From positions 7,562,001 to 7,626,000 of the forward strand of contig NC_058342.1 in NCBI RefSeq assembly GCF_905475395.1: a stretch of DNA of 64,000 nt, in the 5' to 3' direction. A program made the position numbers and the translations under genes. Under the pieces are notes generated by a model, which worked only from the letters and a program-made list of their open reading frames with translations, was not told the DNA's origin and did not search any database. How positions within the stretch are numbered: the first letter of the stretch is position 1; every line of letters begins with the position of its first letter. Below are positions 34,336-45,344 of this stretch, in pieces. The stretch is from Chrysoperla carnea (lineage: Eukaryota; Arthropoda; Insecta; Neuroptera; Chrysopidae).

Positions 34336-35304
34336 AAAATTTATAAAAATTTTATAACAGCTTGTCATATACGATAGTGATGTAATTGAAAAACGCAAAG
34401 TTGTTTCATAACTTATATATTCTAGTTTAAAAATTTATTATAACGTGCTCGGTTCAGTTTTTTTTTTTAAATCAATTGCAACTTTATTTATCATGTATAT
34501 GGGTTAAGATATTAATACATTTATTTAATTCTTTTATGAAGGTACTTTTTACTAAAGATTATTTAAACAGTAAATTTATGAGTTTTTTTATTTTATTTTT
34601 TAAAAATAACATGCTTGTAATGAATTTAGTTTATATTTAATTGGTTCAAATTCCTATACAGTATGAAAGAAACCTTTTATTATTAAAAGATTTTACAACA
34701 ACTGTTAACATACGAAAAATCACGTAATTTGAATCCGCAGTAACTACCGTAATTTGAGTCGTTTGATAGCTTGTATATACTAGTTTCGAAAGTTATAATT
34801 AATTGTCTGGCCCAGTTTTTTTTTATATACCAAGTAAAAGAATATTTTGATATTTGAAATCAACTTCAGTTTTAGTTATCATGTATATGAATGCATTTGG
34901 TGCATTTCTGTTTACTAATCTTCTGATGATAATTTAATACACTTTAGGGGTTACTGAATATTTTAGATTTAAATGGTGTAAACTAATTTTATAGGGATTC
35001 TTAGTATAAAATATCAGGATACGTAGGTTGAACTTCGAAAAATTCACTTGAAAGTCTGAAATTTTCATTTTGTTTGATTAATAATATACCTAAGAAAAGT
35101 TTTTGCCCATGTCAAACCATTTTTATAGGGAGTTTGTGTATTTATAATGATATACAAGGAATTACGTATATTTCTTCAGAGGATTATTTGTCGGATAACT
35201 TACTTTTAGTTTTTATTGAACATAGTTTACACAATTACTTACCTACTTTGTTGTAGACTTTTCAGTGTCTCGACATTAAAAAACCCTCTTATTATGTTAT
35301 ATTT
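34336..35304. other. Unassigned AT-rich stretch with an internal duplication
   Basis: Two related segments, near 34,390-34,500 and 34,730-34,900, share AGTTTCGAAAGTT-like, CCAGTTTTTTTT and ATCATGTATATG motifs, suggesting an old duplication. No coding content. Confidence 0.4.
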
Positions 35305-35500
35305 GAAAAAAATCAAATAACAAAAATTATTAATAAATGTAGAAAATATAGGATTGAATTGGTTTAGATAAGATATTTGGTTTTGAACAGATCTTTGACA
35401 CTTAAAATATCAAATATCGGTTAAAAACCAAATATCTTGTCTAAACCAATTCAATCCTATGTTTTCGACATTTATAATTTTTGTTATTCGATTTTTTTTA
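35305..35500. mobile_element. Short palindromic (MITE-like) hairpin element
   Basis: The left arm (about 35,305-35,390) and the reverse complement of the right arm (about 35,415-35,500) match along ~80 bases, including ATAGGATTGAATTGGTTTAG and ATATTTGGTTTT. The loop is about 25 bases. Non-coding. A target duplication was not resolved. Confidence 0.8.
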
Positions 35501-35578
35501 TATGACCTAACCATTTTTGTGATTGATTTTTTATTTTTAACTGTTCTTAACATTTCTGGATTAATTAACTCAAGCAAT

Positions 35579-35829
35579 AATTTTATTATTGCTGATTTTA
35601 TGATATTTTGTTTCCCTTGCTCTTTCTGTTAGAGCTTGGGCGGTCTGGCTGCCGGAAGTGGTTGCGTTTAGTACTGCGCAGCCAAAATGTAAAGGTCATA
35701 ATACTAAATTTTAAAGAATTTTATTATGTCTGTAATTTTAATATTATGTTATTTAAGTATACAAAAACCTAAAATTAATTTGCCAGACGGTAATTCGGTT
35801 GCTAAACCGAAAAAAAGCGAAAAAGTTAT
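35579..35829 (+). repeat. 251-bp repeat, left copy of an inverted pair
   Basis: Matches the reverse complement of 46,635-46,888 with about 94-95% identity by eye. Contains GGCGGTCTGGCTGCCGGAAG, ACTGCGCAGCC and TTTGCCAGACGGTAATTCGG. It lies outside the palindromic element and the LINE. Confidence 0.9.
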
Positions 35830-35921
35830 AATATTGTTAAATATATATCTTATTTTATTTTTTTTTTTCAAATGTGGAAAATGGCTGTGGTCTACTAGTT
35901 CCAAGTTCGAATCCAGCTAGC

Positions 35922-36396
35922 GATTACTAGTTCCAAGTTCGAATCCAGCAGCAGTCACCATTTTTTTTTTCAATTTATTATCTTATGCAATTTTTAAAAT
36001 TTTTAAATTTATTTAATTTTTATTGTATTGAACGTTTCATATTTTATTTTGTAATAACTCTGTATCGTCTTAGTTAGGAAGTTTTAATTATTAGGTTGAA
36101 TTTGTTCAATAGAGGAGCTGGTTGAGTTTAGTAGTTTTTATCCTTTGCGTTCAAAAATGAGACACAATGATTTTTTAAAGAAAGAAGAATGGGTCGATTT
36201 TTATTATTATTAATATTATTATTTATATGTATATTAAATATTATATCACGATTTCAAGTGAATGGCCTTAAAAATTTAGCTTCTAATTAAAACGGTACAG
36301 AGTTATCAAAAAATAAATAGACATAAGATAATAAATTAAAAAAAAAAAAACAAAAAATGTTGACTGCTGCTGTATTCGAACTCGGAACTAGTAATC
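35922..36396. mobile_element. Palindromic element with box-B-like ends
   Basis: The ends are inverted copies of GATTACTAGTTCC, a GTTCGAATCC-like box, AGCAGCAGTCA and a T-rich tract. The arms run to about 36,090 and from about 36,280, and include ATTTATTATCTTATG and TAACTCTGTA. GTTCGAATCC matches the internal B box of tRNA genes. An extra copy of the end (ACTAGTTCCAAGTTCGAATC) sits just outside at 35,894-35,918. No protein is encoded. Confidence 0.78.
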
Positions 36397-36412
36397 ACTA
36401 AAATAATTACAA

Positions 36413-36781
36413 AATAATAATAATAATAATAAAATAAACTTTATTCTCAAAAATAACAGATTCATTATACAAATATATACAATACAAATTATATATCATG
36501 CATATTTCATTATTTATTGTTTGTCCAGGTTATTAGCCGTGGCTTCCATCCTGGGCTGTTGCTTGTACCTGCATCGCTTTTATTCATTATTCGAGTTGGG
36601 GTGGTTAAATTAGGTGTTGGTTATTTTTTTTGGTGATGATACAGAAAAAGTTATGTAAAAAAACTGTTTTAATGTTTTGCTGTGTGGGTTAAGTTTTGAG
36701 TGTTTTTAATTTTTATTTATGCTGCTGTTGTTGTTGTTGGCATATTTGGCATTTTAATTTTTGTTTTTATTTAGGATTTGC
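36413..36781 (-). repeat. LINE 3' untranslated region with trinucleotide tail
   Basis: Downstream of the LINE ORF2 stop on the minus strand. Contains AATAAAG and ends in a (TTA)n tract at about 36,413-36,436, the simple-repeat tail seen in some LINEs. Confidence 0.6.
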
Positions 36782-39022
36782 TTATTGCTTCAGTCTTAGC
36801 TTGCTAAATATTAATTTGTGTTTTATTTTTGTTGGTATATTTTTTGTCATGTGTTTGGTTAGTTTGCTTTTTTGTATTTGATGCTTGTAGAATTTTAATG
36901 CTTGGACTTTTATTTGTTCATCAATGGTTTTCATGTCCGTTTTGCAGAGTAATTCTTTTATTTTCGCATATCCATCTTCGTTTAGGATTAGCCTGAGACA
37001 TTTGTTTTGAATTCGTTGTATTTTTTTTGTTTGTGTTTTTGACGCACTGCACCAGACCGGAGCCGCGTTGGTGATGACTGGTTTTATTATTGCGTCATAC
37101 AACAATTTTTTGGATTTTTGTGTTAGTGCACTGTACCTGTTAAGCAATAGGTACAGTGCGCGTATCACCCGTGTCCCTTAGCCACTAAGTGGTTTATTTG
37201 TGGGATAACGACATGCCTTTGTCCAGATAGACACCCAGATATTTCATCTTATTGCTGATGGGGATACACATTCCGTTCACCTTTAATGGATTATTTATTT
37301 TTACGTTGGTGAATTTTTTTGTAAACAGAATGTGTTCCGTTTTTGCGTCATTTATTTTAATCTTCCACATTTCTGTGAATTTTAGGATCTTTAGGATCAT
37401 ATCCAGGTGTGTCTGGACTTGTTTTGTCGCAACTTGCGCGTTAAATGAATGCGCGTATATTGCGGTATCGTCCGCGTATACCGCAAGGTTAGTTTTTGCG
37501 AATCTTGGCTTGTCGTTTATATGTAGATTGAAAATGGCCGGTCCCAACACTGATCCCTGTGGGACCCCAGCTTTAATGTTTGTGGTTGCCGAAAATTTGT
37601 CGTTAATTTTTATTTTAAATTTTCGGTTTTTTAGACAGTTTGCCATCAATCTGCTGAGTGTCAGTGGAAGATTGATGTTGGTGAGTTTGTGGATAGCCCG
37701 TGGATATCCAGACCGTGTCAAAAGCTTTTTCGATGTCCAGGAGGACCATGGAAGTTACATTGTTTTTATTGAAGTTGTTTGTTATATCGTTTGCAATTCG
37801 TGCAACTTGCATGGTCGTTCCATGTCCCTCCCGGAAACCGAATTGTTCATCGATGAGTGTTTGATTTTTGTCGATGTGTTTGTTCAGTCTGGATAGAATT
37901 ACTTTCTCAGCAATTTTTGAGAGTGAACTCAGCAGACTGATGGGTCTGTAGCTTTTTGGGTCTGTGGGGTTTTTGTTAGGTTTCAGTATTGGGACGACCA
38001 CCGCTGTCTTCCAGGCCACGGGGTAATATTCCAATGTAAACATTGCGTTAACAATGTACGTTAATTGCACTAACGCTTTTGTTGATAAGTTTTTAATTAC
38101 CCTGTTTTGGATTTTGTCTTGTCCTGGAGCTTTGTTATTGGGTAGTCGTTTAATCGTCTCTTTTAGTTCTTGTGGTGAGGTCAGTTTTGTTCGTGTTTTA
38201 AGTTTGTCAGTTTGGTTTTCAAGTTGTAATACGGACTGACAGACTATGTTTTCTAGGGGGGAAGGGTTATTATTTTGTTGTGTGGCTTCAATTAAATCAG
38301 CAATGAGATTAGCCTTTTGCTTATTCGTCATATAGCTGATATTATCTTTCAATAATGTGGGAATGTTTTCTTTTTTGTTTTTGAAAGATTTAGCTATTCT
38401 CCACAGGGTTTTGTCACCTGGTTTAAGCGTTTTTAAAGTATTTTCCCATTGCTGATTCAATTGTTGCCTAATTTTTTGTCGGATTTGTTTGTTTATTTTG
38501 TTTATGTCTGGTTTAACGTTTAACGCAGTTCGTCTGTGGTCTAGTCTTCGAAGACCGTTACGCACTTTTATTAAATTTTTATTTCTTGACTAAGGTCAAG
38601 TTTAGACAAATTTATTTTTATTTCTTTTGTGAGTTTATTTTTTGTATATATAATAGCACTTGTTATTTGTTGAAGCGCCATGTCAACATCACCTCTAAAC
38701 TTGACCCAGTCTGTGTTTTTATATGACGTACACTTTGTTTGTGTTTTTTCGTTGTGTGTGTTATGTAACGTCAATTTAATGGGATTATGATCTGATGTTA
38801 ATTCATTGTACGTTTCAAGTTTAGATATTTTACTTATGTTTTTATTTATTGCTATATCGATGTATGTAGGTGTGGCGTTGTTGATGGGAAAGTGCGTAGG
38901 CTCTTCTGTGTGGAGTATAATTAAGTTATTATTATTCACGTATTTTTGTAAAGTCCGTCCGTTTGTATTAGTTATGTGATTTTTCCATGTGTAGTGTCGT
39001 GCGTTTAAGTCACCAATTATTA
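36782..39022 (-). pseudogene. Jockey-like LINE ORF2, 3' segment (endonuclease end, RT)
   Basis: Reading down from 39,022: the second half of the endonuclease (LIIGDLNARHYTWKN, TYIDIAINK, LTSDHNPIKL), then RT with SYRPISLLSSLSKIAEKV, EQFGFREGHGTTMQ and LLDIEKAFDTVW. A frameshift near 37,720 leads to AGVPQGSVLGPAIFNLHI and the catalytic YADDTAIYAH. The C-terminal region is 37,168-36,782 (YDAIIKPVITNAAPVW). A stop separates the last two blocks. The 5' half of the gene is 5.9 kb away at 44,943-45,344, split off by the transposon at 39,023-44,942. Confidence 0.9.
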
Positions 39023-39238
39023 GGGTCTTCCAGATTTTTTGATAAATGTTTTTAAATTCATTTTTTGGTTCTTTAAGTACCAAAAAAATTATTCGCATAT
39101 TTATTTTGATTAAAAAAATTTTTTTAGTGATTAATTTAAGCATTTAAAGTTTAACACCGTTTGAAAAGCTGAGAATGTGCCGCCATGTTGCTGTGACGTC
39201 ACGATGCACGTTTACATTTCGGAGCATACGGCTTTAAC

Positions 39239-42200
39239 ATGGAACTCGGTGAAAATAGTCAAAATCTTCGCGAAAAAAGTTCGTACAAGTATTGTTTTGT
39301 ACCCCAATGCAAAAACACATCGAAAAGCACCCCAGAAAAGCTGTTTATTTCGGTGCCCAAAGGAGATAAACGAGCTAAATGGGTAAAACAAGTTCGATGC
39401 CCATTGGATGTGTCAGCAACATCACGATTGCATTGTTTTGAAGATCACTTTGACGTAAGTATTTATTTATTTATTATTATAAAAATGGCATTTCTTAACA
39501 AATTCATTTTTCTCAATTTTTTTTTATTTAAAAATAAATGTGAACATAACCTCTAAAATTTCCCTGTTCTGCGGCGTGTTATTTGTAAAACCGACGCTAT
39601 TTAGTGGAATTAAATAACAAAAATCAGATCAAACATTTAAAATTGGAAATGAAAATCTTGAAAAAAATGGAAATTGGGACACGAAAGTTGGAAAACAAAA
39701 TTTTAATCGTGAAATTAATCTAAACTGAAATCTTAAAACCATAAAACCGAATAATCAACCAAAATTAAATAATTATAATATGGAACTTAAAAAATGGTTT
39801 TTGTTTTCTTTTATGGTGGGATGTCGAAGATTAAAAAGTTAGTTTGTTAAACAAATTTGCAATTTAATTCAAAAGTAAGAGTATAATAAATTTATATTAT
39901 TAATTAATAAAATCCCTTGGCATATTTGGTTTTTTAAACAATAAATTGTCGTTATTATGAAATGCGAAGTAACAATTTACTCGAACTTTTTAATGCGACG
40001 GTACCAGTGTACCAACCATAGTCGAACGTATCAATGAAAATCAGAAAATGTTTAAATATATCCGGTTATATCTCCGAAATCGTCTAGTGAAAATGAATTT
40101 TGTCAAGCTTTTTGAAATTCTCATTAATTGAATCAAATGTTAGTAGTTTTTTTTGAAAAAATCTGACATTTTTTTCGCCTGTAGTTGATTAAAATGTCAG
40201 TTTCTTAACCTTTTCTTTCCTGCCGCCGTAAGACTATAGAAAAAAAATTCAAACTTCAAATTTAAATATCTTCTTTGTTAAGTAGTCAATAGATGTTAAA
40301 TTTTAACAGCAGGTGTAAAAAGATGACATTGAATAGTTTTATAATTAATAATAATAATAAATAAAATTTTTTTCATCATTCTTATTTAATTTTATTATTT
40401 TTCGATAAATCTTTTATTTTGAAAGAAAGTCCCCAGTTTTAGTTTCAAAATCCGCCAAAAAAGTCACAAATTAATTTAGTCTATAATTAAATCTGAGTAA
40501 ACACGCAAATTTCAATAGTTTTTGATAACTATTCAAGTAGAAAGTTTTTGACATTTTTCTCTTACTTTATTGTGTAAAACACGTTTAACGTAATTCTTCA
40601 CAATCAGAAAATATGGATTTGGCGGGTTTTGCATCTAAGCTCTTCGAATAATCTTGACAACAAAAAATGTTCATTAAAAATGGTTGCCAATAAATTATGA
40701 GAAACAGTATTGTAAAATTTGTACCTGTATAAAATAAAGAAAATAATTTTTTGATAATTTTTTTTCAGTTGCAAAACGACTTGAAAAACCATATGAGGGT
40801 GAAGCTTGATCCGAATGCGAACATTCTCTTGAAGGATGATGTCCTGCCAACGCTTTTCGACTGCCAAAGTGACCGAAAAAGAGCATGGACCTCAACAGAA
40901 AGACCAGGGGCCAAAAAATTACGTCACGCAAGAACGTTAGCAGAAATTGAAGAAGACCTTGTACGCTCGATTTCTTTAACGTCCGCTGGAGCTGTTGGTG
41001 AAACGACGGTCGACGAGTCAACGACGGCTTCCTCAACATCTGATTTTTTTCCGCTTGACACTTCCGGTTCTTCTGCAATCACCGAGGTTGGGACCAGAAG
41101 CTTAGATGTTCACATCAATTCTCTGTCATTGAGTGACACGCATGGAGTTACGTCAAAGCCGAACCAGCATTGGACACGAAATGTCGGAGTACAAGTTCAT
41201 CTTAAAACCCATCATTTTCGCAGTGTTCGTTTGCAATGCAAACCAGACACAAAAGATGCTTCTTGTTCTCCGATTAAGACTTTTGAAAACGACGCCAATG
41301 ATCCAGCATCTTCGAACCCGTCGTCATCATAAACCACTACGTCAGAAGTACTGAACAACACTCTGGAAAGTTTAGAGGAATATTTGCCTTCTGATGAAGA
41401 AAGTGAAGAAAGTTCCCAAGGAAAAACGAATTCCAAATCAGCTGAAACTCTAACTTTACGATTAGAGCGAATTGAAAAAAATCCCAAATTGTACATCGGA
41501 GTGCCTGATCATGCGCTGTTCGTTCTTCGGTTACTTAGTAAAGCAGCTAATTTGAAGCTTGAACATATTTATCTGACCTTGGAGAAAATTAAAAGGAATT
41601 CACCGTTTGCACTGCTGGGAGATGAATATGGCAAATCTGACTCTTTCGCCAGTGAAGTTTTCAGGAAGACAGTACCTTTGATGGCACAGTATTTGAAGAG
41701 ATTTGTGTTCTGGCCCTGTGCTAAAACAATCAAATCAACGTTACCCATACCTTTTCGGGCACGCTATAGTCGCGTGCAGTCTATTATCGACTGCTTTGAA
41801 ATACAAATACAGAAACCAACTGATTCTGTACATCAATCTTGTTCGTGGTCAGATTACAAGAAGTGTAACACTTTGAAATATCTGATATAAGCGACACCGG
41901 GTGGAATGATAAACTTCATTTTTGGAGGATTTAGCGGTCGCACTACGGATGCAGTCATTACAGAAAAAAGCAAATTTCTTGACCAACTGCCCCCGGGGTG
42001 TGAAGTTATGGCTGATCGTGGATTCAAGTAAATCGATCAGTTACTCATGGAAAGGAAATGTACACTTGCCAGGCCTCCGAGTGTCTCATCTGCTAAAAAA
42101 CCGACCAAAGAAGAAGCGATGGAAACGAAACGCATTGCCAGCTTGCGAATTCACATTGAGAGAGTCATTCGACGACTATAAGAATTTGAATTTTTAACTC

Positions 42201-42301
42201 CTCATGCCGAAATGCCGTTTTCATTCATGGATTTAATTGATGACATTGTAATAATTGCTGCAGCTTTGTGTAATTTGCAAGTACCAATAATTGCACAATA
42301 A
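39239..42301 (+). pseudogene. THAP-domain DDE transposase with four nonsense codons
   Basis: Exon 1 (39,239-39,454) encodes the THAP C2CH finger: YCFVPQCKNTSKST, LFISVPKG, W at residue 48, and LHCFEDHFD. It ends in GAC followed by GTAAGT. Exon 2 starts at 40,769 after TTTTTTTCAG and restores the THAP end (LPTLFDCQ). The DDE_4 domain follows: IIDCFEIQIQKP, WSDYKKCNTLKYLI, MADRGF and LRIHIERVIRRL. The reading frame is continuous to a final TAA at 42,299, but in-frame TAA codons occur at 41,330, 41,888, 42,029 and 42,179. No frameshift was seen. The THAP finger would bind the element ends and the DDE domain would cut and join DNA. Confidence 0.9.
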
Positions 42302-42517
42302 TAAATTAAAACGTTTTGTATCAATCTCTCTTGTATTTATAAACATTTTTATCTATACATTCCCAAACTATCCGAAAATTAAATTTCAAATCAAAATATT
42401 TATTGAAACACAAATGTAAAAAGTATCAGATATTATAATTGTATATATATCAGGCTTCGGGAGAGTCAGCTACAATGAAACGATCATAAAATAGTAAAAC
42501 TAATTCAGCGCTTTATT

Positions 42518-43748
42518 TTACAGATTTGTACAATTTAGGAAAAATAGCGGTTTCATACTTTTGTGTACTAAGTCAGTTGTAAATTTTTCGTCGTATTGAA
42601 CTGGTATTATAGTTACGTCGTTTGACATCTCGTAATCAGGTTCAGCAACACAAAAGTAACCTCGCTTAACTTTTCTCATAAACAATTGTAGTTGGATTTG
42701 TGCCAAGTGCTTTTTCGTAACACCAGTTGCAGTAAGATATTGTTTCTTGGTGTTTTCTGAAATCGGGCACTTTATCTCGACAACAAAATCCGGGCCAACT
42801 GCATCTGGTGATGCACCGAGGATCGGGTACTCTGGATCCAAAATCAAACCACATTCGTTCAATTTCATGCCAAGTTCTATCTCTACTTTTGTAACAATGT
42901 CTTTTTCTAACGCTTTTCCTCGTTCAATTGCGTCAGTGTTTATGCTTTTCCCTACTCCGATAATTCTTTCAACTAAAACACCATCTACAGTTTTACAATG
43001 AGCAACTTCATGTATTTTAGACGCAGTAATTCTACAATATCGTAGTTCCCCCCACAATTTCGAATCAGCTTGATCCTTTGTAATATCACTTATTCTATTA
43101 CATTCATCAGCAGACATCTGACTTTTCGCAAATAATACAAAGTTTTCCGCAGAACTCCCTCCAGCTTCGACAAAATCTATCATCAGTTTATGCAACGAGT
43201 AATCTTTATCGGACTCTGAATTCAGAAGAAAGCAATGCCGAGATATTTGAGTATTGCACTGTCTCTTAGAAAGTTCTGCAATAACGTCCTCAAAAAAAAT
43301 CGTCAGTGTTCAAGAAGTCGTAATCTTTTTCTGGCTTTTTCATCATTTTTGCAGTTAAAAATGGGATGTTTGATCCGACTTGAGCTAGCACCGGTTTCTT
43401 CCAATAGCATTGAACGGCTGTTGGCTCCGGTTCTTCGCTTCGTCGATGAAGCCACATCAAATGCTTACAACCTCCTGTAATAATAATTAAAACAAAAAAA
43501 ATTAATATTTTGTTCATTCGTGTAAATTCAAACGTAAAAAAGTATTCATACCGGCAGACGCTGCGCAATCTTTACAAGAGACTTCGACTACTTCTTCTTT
43601 TTTCTCATTCACTTTGAGCTCCACATGATACGGTGTATTCCGTACTCGATGTTCTGGACAAATCCGCCCTCGCACTAAACAGTTATCGCCTTGTCTTTTG
43701 AGTTCAACATACCCAACAGCTGCATCACCGTAATTGTCACGTTGGGAT
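42518..43748 (-). pseudogene. SWIM zinc finger plus YqaJ nuclease of the ISL2EU-like element
   Basis: Exon A (43,748-43,552) encodes ICPEHRVRNTPYHVEL and SCKDCAASAG. It ends at a GTATGA donor, and exon B (from 43,474, after ATTATTACAG) continues GGCKHLMWLHRR, completing a SWIM-like CxxC...CxH finger. Further on is a YqaJ domain: LWGELRYCRITASKIHEV, ERGKALEKDI, YPILGASPDAVG, FVVEIKCPIS and HLAQIQLQLFM, with the acidic and EIK nuclease residues intact. A one-base shift lies in an A8 run (43,292-43,299). The first exon was not found. YqaJ nucleases resemble lambda exonuclease; the role in transposition is unknown. Confidence 0.88.
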
Positions 43749-43759
43749 CTGCAAAATTG

Positions 43760-44747
43760 AAATTAAATTTTAAAATATGATTTATTTTAAGTTGAAAGAA
43801 TGAACTACATTGACTTAAAAATGTTGAAGAAACTTATTTTTCAAAATATCAAATACAGCGATAAGAATATCGCTGCAAAAAATTTACTTTATAGTAAGAT
43901 GCATAACCGCAATATTTCAATGCAATAATATGATTCATTGGAGTTGATAATAATGTAAATATTAATTAAAAATGAAACTTTTTCTGGCGTAGGGGCACAA
44001 GAAACCGTCGAATCACAGCGGAAAACCAAAAATCAGAAAAACCGAAAACCAAAAATCAGAACTTCCAGGAAAATAAATGATTGAAAACAAAAACACCAAC
44101 AAAATTGACATACAAAAAACAAAATCAAAACCAAAACTGACAAACGGAGTTCCAAAATGATAAATGAAATCAAAAAATGACAAAAAACGATTAACATAAT
44201 TTTAAAAACGAAAACCAAAAACAAAAACAAAAAACCAAAAATAAAACCGAAGAACTAAATTTTAAAAACCAAGACCAAAAACCCGAAGCAAAACCAAAGG
44301 CTAAAAAATAAAGCGAAACTAAAAACCGAACATTCGAATACCGAAAACGAATATGTAAAAAACAAAAAATCAAACCGACAGCTGAAACTGAACAAAAAAC
44401 CGAAATAGTATCCAATTATTCGGTTTTCGTTTTTAAATTTTTTTTGTTTTTGGTAATAAAATTTTATTTTTTTGAAATTGATTTTTTGATTTTTTTGTTG
44501 TTGTTGGCTTCTTGATTTTTTGTTTTTCGTTCTGTTTACAGTTGTACAGATTTTTTTTGTTTTCTGGTTTTGTTTCAGGTTTTCTAGTTTTTGTATTTAA
44601 GATTTTGTTTGTCGGTTTTATTTTTAGTTTGTTATATTTCTTTTGGGTTTGTTGTTTTTAAAAATTTCGTTTGCCAGTTTTTTAAAAGTTTTTGGTTTCA
44701 TTTTTATAAACATATGGTTGTTTTAATTTTATTTGTCGGTTTTTGTT
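43760..44747. repeat. Low-complexity tract arranged as a large inverted repeat
   Basis: From ~44,020 to 44,410 the plus strand is dominated by AAAACCAAAAA/GAAAACC words. From ~44,412 to 44,745 it is dominated by the complement (TTTTTGGTTTT). The centre is at about 44,412 (AAAAACCGAA ... TTCGGTTTTC). Several open frames here are by-products of base composition. It lies where the first exon of the nuclease gene is expected. Confidence 0.75.
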
Positions 44748-44942
44748 TGCATCGTGACGTCACGTCGGGGCCGACCATTGACAGCGCGTTTTCGTCCATT
44801 TGAATACTTCGCAACTTTAAATGTTATTTAACAAAAATCTAGTTAACAAAAAAAAGTGTTTCTTTCGCAAAAATGTCTTTATTTATTGTTTACTTTCAAT
44901 TTATGTAAAAAAAATCATAGGTTATTTTTTTCTGGAAGACCC

Positions 44943-45344
44943 TCAATAATTAAAGTTTTGGCCTCAATAATTAAAGTTTTGACCTACGTCCGTCAGTGTT
45001 TTTATGTCTTGTTCAGTAATTATGTTCCTTGGATTGTTGTATGCCGCAATAACAAATATGTTGTTTATCAGTTTTATAGCTACATGTTAAATCGACTTAT
45101 TGTTGTTGGTGTTCACCGATTGATACTGTAGACTACTTTTGATAATCATTGCGATTCCACCTTCATGTGCAGTACGGTCGCGACGTATTATATTGTAATT
45201 TTTTATTTTTATTTTGACATCTGGTGTCAATTTAGTTTCGTTAATTGACATGATATCGATGTCGTATTTTTCCAAATAATGTCTCAGTTCCTGAACGTTT
45301 TGTCTAAGTCCGCATGCGTTCCATGACGATATATTTATGGGCAT
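44943..45344 (-). pseudogene. Jockey-like LINE ORF2, 5' segment (endonuclease N-terminus)
   Basis: The ATG at 45,344 opens SSWNACGLRQNVQELRHYL, SINETKLTPDV and HEGGIAMIIKSSL, the first half of an APE endonuclease. After a frameshift near 45,080 it continues NNIFVIAAYNNP and ends at the transposon boundary. It joins in order with 39,022-36,782 on the other side of the insertion. ORF1 ends on the TAA of ATGCCCATAA, so start and stop overlap. Confidence 0.88.

Larger units (their letters stand above)
39023..44942. mobile_element. ISL2EU-like DNA transposon (THAP-DDE transposase plus YqaJ nuclease)
   Basis: A 5.92-kb element inside the endonuclease domain of the Jockey-like LINE. The ends are inverted (GGGTCTTCCAGA at both), with weaker A/T-rich similarity continuing inward. 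An exact 15-bp inverted match, TGACGTCACGATGCA, lies at 39,194-39,208 and 44,748-44,762. It carries two convergent genes: a THAP plus DDE_4 transposase on the plus strand and a SWIM/YqaJ nuclease on the minus strand. This pairing is known from the ISL2EU group of the PIF/Harbinger-related elements. The target duplication is unclear. Both genes are damaged, so the copy is not autonomous. Confidence 0.85.

Noticed and set aside
35881-35950. tRNA gene suggested by GTTCGAATCC
   Set aside because: There is no cloverleaf, no A box at the right distance, and the motif belongs to a palindromic element.
37252-37896. 214-codon plus-strand open frame
   Set aside because: Antisense of the LINE reverse transcriptase on the minus strand.
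44033-44803. Several open frames rich in Phe, Val and Leu that look like membrane proteins
   Set aside because: They are translations of the A-rich/T-rich low-complexity tract.
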